In this document: positions 22,080 to 32,300 of the stretch, piece after piece
How positions within the stretch are numbered: the first letter of the stretch is position 1
How the letters are laid out: every line of letters starts with the position of its first letter
NCBI GenBank assembly: GCA_035610835.1
Contig: CM069447.1
Location: 41,316,648-41,380,647 of the forward strand
DNA from: Ophiura sarsii
Taxonomy: Eukaryota > Echinodermata > Ophiuroidea > Amphilepidida > Ophiuridae
Direction of reading: 5' to 3'
DNA: 64,000 nt
The notes under the pieces: generated by a model
What the model was told of the DNA's origin: nothing
The model's input: only the letters and a program-made list of their open reading frames with translations
Databases searched by the model: none
Translations under genes and position numbers: made by a program

Positions 22080-22168
22080 ATTCATGTAGAGGTTATACTA
22101 ATACTAATATGAATATCATTCAACAGGTTCTTTTGAATGAAATATGTTGTGCTTGCAGGACACCTCCT
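22080..22168. repeat. Copy of the catgtagaggttatacta repeat
   Basis: catgtagaggttatacta followed by gaatatcattcaacaggtt occurs here, at 22413-22475, and in part at 15360-15410. Two copies bracket the TTAA MITE at 22169. Confidence 0.6.
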
Positions 22169-22407
22169 TTAACGCTTTCCATGCGGTACGCGTTCGCAGA
22201 CGACATTCCAAAATTGCACGAAATGTCTCAAAATTGTCAACATTATTGAATTGCATTACCATATTTGGAATCACCATGAGAAATGCATCAAAACAAGTGC
22301 AAACATGCCTAGTATTGGTTCAGTAATCCTTGAGATAGGGAAAGGGAAAGGTTTCTGAAACATCTGTTTGTGTATGGTAAAACCAATAGCCGAGTGAAAA
22401 GTGTTAA
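22169..22407. mobile_element. TTAA MITE family member 1 (239 bp)
   Basis: Bounded by TTAA on both sides; terminal inverse words cgctttccatgcgg and ccgagtgaaaagtg. The interior shares ggaatcaccatgagaaatgc and ttggttcagtaatccttgag with members 2 and 3. Confidence 0.7.
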
Positions 22408-22499
22408 CATATCATGTAGAGGTTATACTAATAATAATATGAATATCATTCAACAGGTTGTTTTGAATGAAGAGGGTTGTGTGACTGAACCGAAGCGTA

Positions 22500-23219
22500 T
22501 TGCAAACACGGGATCGTTCTATTCATAATATCACATGCCATATTGAAAAGGTATTATTTCAACCTAAAACAAACCGTTATTCTTTTATCTTTTATTGTTT
22601 ATTATTATCCGTCATACTTATACATGTTCACATATCACACAGTTTCATCATGTTTACAATGCATATCATAACATTTATAACGCATTTTCATATGCTTTTC
22701 ACCATATTTACATTCATCATTACACGGTATATCATTAATTACATATTTCATAGTTTCATCATATTTACATTGTATATCATCACAATGCACAATTATATAT
22801 ATGCAGTCATATCCGGAGTCTTAATTTCACCATTTTAAGATGAACACTCCCGATGTAATTCTTGCAAGGTGACTATTCACAAATCACCGTGTAAAGCTTT
22901 TCTTCCTTCTCTTCATCTATATTAATCTGTGTATACCTATATACAGTCCTCAAAATATTTCTAATTTTAAGTTATAAATATAACGAGGGCTCAGAACCGG
23001 AACTCTCTATGTCCAATTTGGGCTAAAATGAGTTAAGTCCATTATTAAGCATGTACATGGATATACTTTCTCTGTCAGAAGTCTCTATGCCCAATATTTC
23101 AAAATAAAGGGCGCCCAAAGAAAATCAAAAGTGAACATGCCCTTTATTCTTTAGACACGATCAAACTTGTAAACGTGTTTTTCTCAAAACACTATATTTT
23201 GACAGTTCTGGCTCTAAGC
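22500..23219. other. Intergenic, no gene recognised
   Basis: 22500-22560 resembles 39545-39600 (gatcg[tc]tctattcataa). 22801-22935 is another copy of the window-start repeat. An open frame at 22500-22838 is AT-rich simple sequence. Confidence 0.5.
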
Positions 23220-24076
23220 CAGGCCTTCTCAAATGGTGGCGCGCGCGCCACTTGTGGCGCATTGCATTAGTCCGAGTGGCGCGCGGAGGGACACATGGAG
23301 AAAAAAATAATTTAAAAAAAATAAAAATAAATAAAAATAAATAAATAAAAAAGAAGAAGAAATATATCCCAGCTTCAACCAGATCGCAAGAAGCATGAAG
23401 AGCCACTTCAGCCACTAACAGCAGTGGGGTAAGTCATGATTATTAGTTGTAGGCCTATTGATCAGTGGCGTAACCAGCGGGGGCAGGGGGGGGGGGGGGG
23501 CGGGAACCCCCCCCCCCCCCCCCCCCCCCACACTTGGAACCCTTGCCCCCCCCCCAAATGAAATCAAGTACGGCTGTAAATGAAATTTACAAACAAAGTA
23601 CACACCAAATCCCCCCAATAATGACATCGTGTCGGTTGAGATTGGCACTGTCGGTTCATTTGACGAAAGGAATCATGGAATTATGATGGTCAAAAGTACA
23701 CATATGAAAAATGTTCGCGCGCTACGCGCGCATATGTCTTCCCAAAATGAAATATTCTTTACTACAAGCTTGTTTAGAGCCAAAATGTAGCTCAATTGTC
23801 AACAAAATAGCTGTAAAGTCGAAAATGTTCGCGCGCTACGCGCGCATCTCTTCACTCATAACATCTTACGAGCCCCCCCCATTTCAAGTCACTGCCCCTT
23901 CTTGCCCCCCCCCCCCCCAATGAAAAAATCAAGTTACGCCACTGCTATTGATTATCACTACATTTGTAAACCCACCCATTATTCGCTCAGCTCGCTACAT
24001 TCGCAGGAATAGTGGCGCTTCTAGATCACTAACATCTCAAAAGTGGTGCTTCACAAAATCTAATTGAGAAGGCCTG
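23220..24076. mobile_element. hAT-type element, 857 bp, 8-bp TSD, with nested MITE
   Basis: Termini caggccttctcaa on both sides (inverse on the right), flanked by the exact 8-bp repeat ctctaagc (23212-23219 and 24077-24084). hAT transposons make 8-bp duplications. The interior is A-rich and non-coding, and is interrupted by a second element at 23463-23944. Confidence 0.85.
23463..23944. mobile_element. Nested hAT-type MITE, 482 bp, 8-bp TSD
   Basis: Termini cagtggcgtaac on both sides (inverse right), exact 8-bp flanks ctattgat (23455-23462, 23945-23952). The interior has G- and C-runs of 13 or more and a word gttcgcgcgctacgcgcgcat that occurs twice 115 bp apart (23712, 23828). Confidence 0.87.
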
Positions 24077-24341
24077 CTCTAAGCCCTCGATAAGACACTT
24101 GGTATAACGGGATGTTTCCCATATCGGTATTTCCTAATAATAGTTGATTTGGCAACACCTATGATATCAAATAATACATCTTTTTGCAATAGCCTATCTT
24201 TATGTCTATACTGTTGCAAAAGTATTTTCAGTCTCTTTCCATATTGTTTATAGAATTTCTCACAGCTATAAAGGAAATGTTGCAATGTAATCGATTTCGT
24301 TACAAGTTTCACAAATATTAGTTTCCTCCTTGTTTATCTTT

Positions 24342-24560
24342 TTAACGCTTTCCACGCGGCAGGCGGCTGCAGATGACATTCCAAAATGTCACAAAATGTT
24401 TCATAAATGTAATTTTATTACCACTTTTTGGTATCACCATGAGAATGCATTGAATTAAGTACAAGCATGCCTAGTATTGGTTCAGTAATCCTTGAGATAA
24501 ACCTTGAAAGTTGGGAAAAGTTTCTGAAAAATCTGTTTTGTATTTGGTAGAAAGTGTTAA
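24342..24560. mobile_element. TTAA MITE family member 2 (219 bp)
   Basis: TTAA at both ends, termini cgctttccacgcggc and, inverted, cactttctacc. It shares the interior of member 1. Confidence 0.7.
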
Positions 24561-26362
24561 GACGTTGCAAAGGATTTTACAGTTCAATGTTTTAAGTCGT
24601 GGTTCTTTGACATCTTGAACGAGTGTTTTCCAAATATTGAACCAATCGAAATTTATATTTTCGAACTTCTTTACCCAGAAGTCTTGGCATTCTGTTTCAA
24701 TGATAACTTTGATTGCATTGCTATTCTGTAGAGTTTTGTGTTACATCATAATTGGTATTTATATGATCTGTCGATGGTTTTCACGTTTGTGTCCTTGCTT
24801 GTCTTAAAGCTATTTATTTCATTACAAAACTACCATCATTTTTAAATTTACATTAGAGCTTGTTCATTGACTTAAACTCCCCATTTTGGTTATACAAATC
24901 TGCACTGTAAATACAGTGCTTATGATTTAAACACTTGCAAGTAAACTTAACATGTTAAATGTCTAAGCTCTACTATTTTTCGTGTTTAATAGTTAAGATT
25001 AAGCCATAGTTTAAATAATAAACGTATTACATTCTAAACAGCTGGTTTGATCTATATACATTAAGTATTTTGAAGTTTGACATTTCCAATTGTATGTTTA
25101 GGATTTAAATACATATTGAAAACTCTACAAAAATGTAAACACGAAATAACTAAATGTTACATTAGCTATTATTTCCTGAACATGTTACGACTTAATTGTT
25201 TTGGATTAAACAGTGAACATTACTTTCTAGGTTATGTGCTCAGATTATTGTCTAGCGTTTAGTACCGTTTAGCAATTACACATTTGTTGAACACGTGACC
25301 AACAATGATGAATGTTATTGATTGAACGTATTGTATTGAATCACGCTAGCAACTGTCGCCATATTGAATTCCACTAAGTGTGTGCATTGCGTCGCAGTTA
25401 CACTTTAGTTTCTTGGCTGCCACCACACTGATTTTCCCTCCCAAATGTTGTTCATGGAGTTGTAGAGACATTTGAAGGTAAGATGGTGAGACTCGACATT
25501 GGAACACATTTTGGGTGTTCGATATTGAAACAATTTATTCGTACCAGTATCGAGCTATATGTTCCAGTATTGAACGATACTGGTATACTAGTATCTGGGA
25601 CCAAAAGTATATCTTCTTTTTTGACAATTTAGTCCATGCGTTATTTGGTCCTAAGTGTTATTGTCAAATCTTTGTTTGTCCAACATTGTTTCGTCCATGT
25701 GTTATTTTGTCACTATTGGTCTGGTTAAAATAAATTTCTGTCAGCAGTTGAGGGCAAAAGCTAATTTTACGATCTAGGGCGACTGGTTTGCTCATAGGGT
25801 GTCATTTTAAGCAGTCATCACGTAGAGAAGTATGTGATCACAAATATAATAGAAATAATACAAATTAACGTATTCGAAGCTCTATTATACATGTAGACAT
25901 TCGCTATGCAGTCGCTACATGTCGAGCTTCACGTGAGCGTTAAATAAGCAATCGACGGCCTATTTGAAGCTATTTAATGAAGCTGTTATTCTTTGAATAT
26001 TTAATACATACACTATGACCTAGACTATGCAGTTAATGCTTTATCACAATATTACCCCCAACGCACCCCAACCCTATATCATATTCATCTCCATACAGAT
26101 CAACTTTTCACCCACCCTAGGCCTTACCCCACAGGCAAAATCTGCGCATGTATGCATCATTTGCAGAGGGAGACTCAACTGGACAAAACCAAAAATAATC
26201 TGCACAATTTCGGATGTTGCAAGCTAATGCTTTATGTATATCCCTACTATCTTATATATAAGCTTACTGAAAGATTACTATAAGCTTACTATATTTTATA
26301 CATTTCAGCATTAATTTGACCCAATTAGCATCTCACCAACTCATGGTATGATCCTTCATTTC
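24561..26362. repeat. 3' flank of gene B, aligned with 1-2560 and 18.2-19.1 kb
   Basis: No gene. Sequence equals the A flank without the 1.3-kb insertion of A. It ends near the predicted last exon of gene B. Confidence 0.55.
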
Positions 26363-26370
26363 CTAGTAAT
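26363..26370 (-). CDS. Gene B predicted terminal micro-coding exon (Tyr-Tyr-stop)
   Basis: Acceptor cttatcttgtag followed by ATTACTAG, identical to gene A. Joined to the phase-1 end of exon 5 it gives Tyr-Tyr-stop. Conservation between copies is the only support. Confidence 0.45.
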
Positions 26371-29300
26371 CTACAAGATAAGAAAAGAAGAAAGAATTGT
26401 CAAAAATATCATCAATGTGTTTATTCTTTTGTAACAGTTGTTGATGGATTGATGGTTGGATTGATGGATTGATATATAATAGATAATGTACGAAGGGTAA
26501 ATAGGGCTTGTACACCTTTTCCCAGCAAATATACTGTAAAATTAGACTGGATTGAATGAAGAAAAAACACCCCGTAGTTTATTGATACGGGAAGTAGATA
26601 ACTATACGGAGGTATAGTATAGGGATTTTCCATAATTTCAATTAATGGCCTCTTGTATTGACGTACGACGTAATAAAACAAATAGTAACGCATAGGCCTA
26701 AGGTTCATAAGTCATAAGGGCCTCTAGTCATAACGTGTATTTTCCTATACCACGAGTGCGATAGTCATAAACGTATCTGAGGGTTCGCTAGTCATAAAAA
26801 TGAGGGTCATCAGCTATAAGGCCCGCTAGTCATAATGATGATAAAGGTCCGCTAATCATAACATGAAAAGGTTCGCTAGTCATAATATACAAAAAGGTTC
26901 ATTAGTCATAATAACATTAAGGGTCGCTAGTCATAAAATACATAAAGGGTCGCTAGTCATAATAAAAAGGGTCGATAGTCATAATTTTTCAATTATGAAT
27001 AGCGACCCTTTTTGAAGAAAAATACGGTCCGCTAGTCATACATTTCCACACGGTCCCCTAGTCATAATTTTTCAAAAGGCCCGCTAGTCATAATATACAA
27101 ACAGGTTCGTCATTCAGAATTACATTACGGGTCGCTAGTAATAAACTACATAAAGGGTCGCTAGTCATAATAAAAAACGGTCGCTAGTCATAATTCTTTC
27201 AAAAGGTACGCTAGTAGTCATAATATTTTAGAAAGGTGCGATAGTCCCTTCTTTTATAATCTTATTTTTAGGGCCTACAAAACATAGCTCGCGCGCTATA
27301 GTAGTGAAATAGAAGGCTTCCCAGAAATTATGAAAAGTCCCACTAAGGTATTTGTCCAAAGATATTAAATTCAATGAATGAGAATTTAGTTACTATTCTA
27401 AAATAGCTAAGAAAGTTTACACCATCTTCATTGGTTCTAAGACCAGATTTATGCTGTTTACGAATTCATCGTAATAATGACACATATTTTTTAGAACACT
27501 AACAATTAATGTAAACTAGGACCCTGTGTGTATGTTTTACATCGGGGCATAATGGAATGGGGGATTCTGGGCCCATAGGTTCCCATGTAACTTGTGTCGA
27601 TTTCCGCAGATAAAATTCGGGGCCCTTGACGTGATAATGTTGAAATGTAAAATAGACAGGATAGAACAATAAACCACGAAGAGCGCACTGAGGCTTGGAA
27701 TATTATGGGAACATTATAGTCAGGCGGCCTGTCGATAAGTCAGGGGTACTAAAAAAGATAAAGAGATATAGGAACATGCAAATACGATGTCAAAAAGACA
27801 TATTTTTGTCGCTTAACGCGCGCACATTGTCCCAATTATTGACTATTTCTAGCTCTCTGAAAGTAAAACGCACGCATTTTTATCACACCTTTTATCGCCA
27901 ACTTTTCAAGCACCCTTACTCCAAAATTCAGGTAAAGCACATCAAGTTTCCACAAAATACATAGGCCTAATACCAAAATGGTTGGGTTTCGACAAAATAT
28001 ACCTCTTTATTAATACAAATCTACGGGGAGGTGAAGGAGACAAAATTGTTTCTATTAGGTCGAACATGTACCTTTGCCACCTCCCCCACAGGCCGGCATG
28101 CCACAGTACGGCCGTAGACATGTCTCAAAAAGAGCATGGAAGTACGACACATTCTTCCATAAACAGAGAGAAATATTTCGAACAGAGAGAATCTCACATG
28201 AGGAGAAAGATATCAAAAAGTACACCGCATGTTCCCTTCCTAAGCAATCAAAATGTTGAGCAAACTTGGATGGAAGTGTTCCCTGACTACTGCTACGTAA
28301 TCGCTCATTTTTCCATAATTACTGAACCGAATGAAATGCGGATTACTTTCAATTATATCAAACTAACTATGTTTGAAATAATCTATTCTGACACTTATTT
28401 AGGAAGTTACGATCACCTTAACACTTACCACGAGGCAGGCGGCTGCAGACGACATTTCAAAATGTCACAAAATGTTTCAAAAATATCAGAAATATTTAAT
28501 TTCATTACCATATTTGGAATCACCATGAGAAATACATTGAAGTAAGTACAAACATGCCTTGCATTGGTTCAGTAATCCTTGAGATAGACTTAGACAATTA
28601 GGAAAGGTTTCTGAAACATCTGTTTTTATATGGTAAAACTAATAGCCGCGTGGAAAGTCAGGTTGTATTTGTTATTGAGGCACCCTGTATTGAGAAAAAA
28701 GCAATATTGTTTCAATAATAATAGATAGGTTATATGACAAATGTATGGCATCACCAACCTGGCTGCCTGATTATTGATTATAATCACCGATTCCGTTTAG
28801 GGGCGTAACTAGAAGGGGAGGGAAGGGGTGTTTCCCCCTCCCATGCCAGAAGGCTCCCTCGATGCCCCCCCCCCCCCCCCCCCCCCCCCCCCATGTAATG
28901 ACAAACTGTATGTATATAATTATACAAAAAATAGTCATTTATGCCATTTATGCATTATGAAGGCTTTCCCCCTGATGCCCCCTCCCCCTGGCGGAGCCAG
29001 GAGGGCTGGGGGAATGTGCCCCCCCCCCCCCCCCCCCACTCCGGGTCCCTGGCACCAAAAAAAAGGAGAAGAAGAAAAAGAAAGGAAAATGACAAAAGTA
29101 AGAAAGAAGAGAGAGATAGTAGAGGGTAGAGTTCTTTTTTTTGTTACATAGTAAGTTTCCATGCCCCCACCCCTTATTTTGTACGTTCCCAGCAGAGATC
29201 CTGGCATAGCAAGGCAATAATTGCGTTGCCAGAGGTTTAAGGAGGGGCCGATCGCTCCTCCTCCCCCTGTTCCCCAATTTTGCCATTGTCGCCTCAATTT

Positions 29301-32300
29301 TGATAAGAGAAATCATAGTAAAATTATGACGTTCAAATACAAAGATAGCATATTTTCGCGCAATTGCAGAGTGAGTCAAAAAAAAGTGTACCCAACTTAT
29401 GGATTTTATATCTTAAAAGTTGTGCAAACATTCTCATTAGCTTTCTAAAGAATTTTAGTTTGATGAAATTGGTGGTGGTAAACGTATTTTATGCTCATTT
29501 ACGTAAAAGTCAACATTTTATAAACCGAAAAAGATTTGAGATAATTTCTCTTAAAAGATCTATTGAATTCACTATTGAAAAACGGTCCATACTCTTGTCC
29601 GAGCTGAGTTCGACTGTCACAAAAGCCAAATTTGTTGTTGTCGTTGCTAAATTCGTGTAATAATGACATGCAATATTGTGTTCGGTTTCAAAATGCAGCA
29701 ACTTTACCAAAATAGTCATATGTATCTGGTAAACGGTACCATGAAATATCATGATTCTTTTTGCTGATGAAAGAGAATAAATGCATCTATTGCCGCATAC
29801 ATTGGTTGCCTTCATATTCTGATAATAAATATATCTCAAATGTGGCAAATAAGTATAGCATATTCCTATTTTTCTATTATGACTAGCGGACCCTTTGTTC
29901 CATTATGACTAGCGGACCCTTTGTTCCATTATGACTAGCAAAATTTGTCCCCATTGTGACTACCGGACCTTTTGTCCCATTATGACTAGTGGACTTTTTT
30001 TAATTATGATTAGCTGACCTTTGTTTTTATTATGACCAGCGGTCCTTTTTCATATTATGATTAGCGACCCTTTATTTCCATTATGACTAGCGAACCTTTT
30101 TTTCATATTATGACTAGTGAACCTTTTGTCCCATTTTGACTAGCGGACCTTTTTTTAATTATGACCAGCGGACCTTTACTTTTATTATGACTAGCGGTCC
30201 TTTTTCGCATTATGATTAGCGAACCTTTGTTTCCATTATGACTAACGGACCTTTTTGCCATTATGACTAACGGACCTTATGACTGACGAACCTTTATTTA
30301 ACGATCCTAATGACTAGCGATCATTATAACCAGTGACTCTTATGACTAGCGACCCTTATGACTAGCGAGTTTGACCCATTATTGCAACGACTACTTTTAA
30401 AGGTACTTAACTTACATTGCGGTTGATTGGGATGATTACACAGTTGCACATATGATGGTTGATGAAACACTGGTGCGTTAAGCTGTAACGGTGCAGTTGG
30501 TAGCGGGTAAAATCCTTTATTTTGTGCGTTAAGCTGGAAGGATCCAGTTGGTGGCTGAGTGTTAAGCTGGAAAGGTCCTGGTGGCGGCTGTTGAAACACT
30601 TGACCTTGAGCCTGTTCAGCCCAATGTACCTGTTTCATGATGTAGTAAATAGATATTCTTGGGCTCAACTGCGTAATGTAACATACATCCTAGACTTGAC
30701 ACAAATCTTGCTTAAATACATGTTGTTACACTTTATTCCATCGTGGACTCAAAGTCTAGCATCGTTTCCATGAATGTATGTTGGATTCAACAATCGACCC
30801 ATTTCTTGTTACCTCAATGGTAAATAATTGTATTGATTAAGTAGGACAGGGTACGTCGTGTGCCTTGAGTTGAGACCCCTTTGTGTGACATGTACGAAAG
30901 ATGGGAAGATTAGGTGGGTGTTGTTTTTTAATTATTTTATCCAATACTTGTCTTTGACATGTCGCTAACCTTACATACCGGCCTACATGTACTGCCATCT
31001 AATTGATTTCCACACGGTAAACCATTTCCCTACTCAAAACCTTCCGTATTAGTTCGCTTTTTAATCCTGATAATTATTTTCACAGCGGTGGAGCCAAACC
31101 TAAAGCCTTTCCAGGCTTAATAGCTTCTCCGCACACTTTCCAACCCCACAATTATTGTATATATTCCTTTATTACTATTTACACACTTTATATCGTATCA
31201 TTATATTTATTTCATGTTACTTTTCTTGATTATTGTATGTTTATGTTTCTTATTATTATATTGTTATATATTTCGTTGTTGGGTTGTGTTAATAAATATT
31301 ATGAATGTATTAATATGCAAGCGGGTTTTTTTTTAATCATCTCTGGTGCATGCAGTAGAGCGTATACAGTATATAACATGTATCATGGCTATTGATTGTC
31401 AGTAAGTAATGTGAATGAACTGTAGCTGCGTTCAGGCAGGCGTAAATTGGGTCGGAGTAAGATCGGAGTAAGGTCGGAGTAACGATTGGTCGTGTAAAAG
31501 GTCGGAGTAGTGACCGTGTGGACGGCACTCGTGTTAACCAATCCGACCTTACTTCCACCCGATTTAATCCTGAGATTTCTCAGGAGTAACGCGCTAACAC
31601 GACCTGCAGGTCGGTGTAGCACGCCCGTGTGGATGCACTTAACGCGATCTCTTGGGTAAACGTGGCCTTTCGATGTATCATTTATTCTGATGACCTCACC
31701 GACCTCTGCGCGAACTTCCAGGTCAAACATGTGTACATTTTGTGTTTGGTCATTTTATCGAATCGAATGTCCATTATTTCAAGCTTACTAAATTTTCGTC
31801 GATTTACAAGATTTCTAAGAAATTGCTAACACTGCGAATGGAAAAAAATATCGGGCGAAGAATTGGGTGGACGAAGAAGTGCGGCAACTATTTGCTATCT
31901 GGAAAGAGCCATCAATCCAGGAACAAATAGAAAATAATGTACTACCAAGAAAATAGTATGGGGCAAGTGGCAGTGAGGTTGCATGGCGTGGGTTTCCCAT
32001 CTAGGACTGGGAACCAAATATCCGTAAAAATCAAGGATCTTAAAGAAACTGAAATGACTACTTCCGATATTTACTCCTAGGCCCCATGCGATGGTCGTGT
32101 TAGCTTTGTCGGAAAACTTCGGAGTAATGTTGTGTTTAGTACCGTGTAGACAACTGTTCGAAGTAGAGGAAATATTTGTGGAATTTTGATTGCTGCAAGG
32201 TCTAAATTTACTCCGATCACTTACGTCCGTCTGAACGTATACCTACTGTGTTTGTATGAGATTGGCTTCCCATCCTCCGGCTCCCCATCCCCAGCACCTG

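Larger units (their letters stand above)
26701..30378. mobile_element. Large TU-like foldback with inverted tandem-repeat arms in last intron of gene B
   Basis: 26701-27251 holds about 22 imperfect units of the type ggtccgctagtcataat. 29869-30372 holds about 20 units in the opposite orientation (attatgactagcggacc). The two arms enclose 2.6 kb of other repeats. Copy A lacks it: its sequence passes from cacataggcctac directly to ctcttttattgtaaca. Tandem-unit arms are the hallmark of TU/FB foldbacks. One internal reversed unit occurs at about 26990-27012, making a local hairpin. Confidence 0.7.

Noticed and set aside
26720..27250. CRISPR-like array appearance (regular short repeats)
   Set aside because: Spacers are short, related and irregular, the repeat is imperfect, and the array has an inverted partner at 29869-30372 in a eukaryotic intron.
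27982..28545. 187-codon open frame
   Set aside because: Composition is not protein-like, and its last third runs through a TTAA MITE found at two other places without the frame.
28828..29379. Several overlapping open frames on both strands with Pro or Gly runs
   Set aside because: They are produced by poly-C tracts of a MITE-like repeat; frames overlap on both strands and have no domains.
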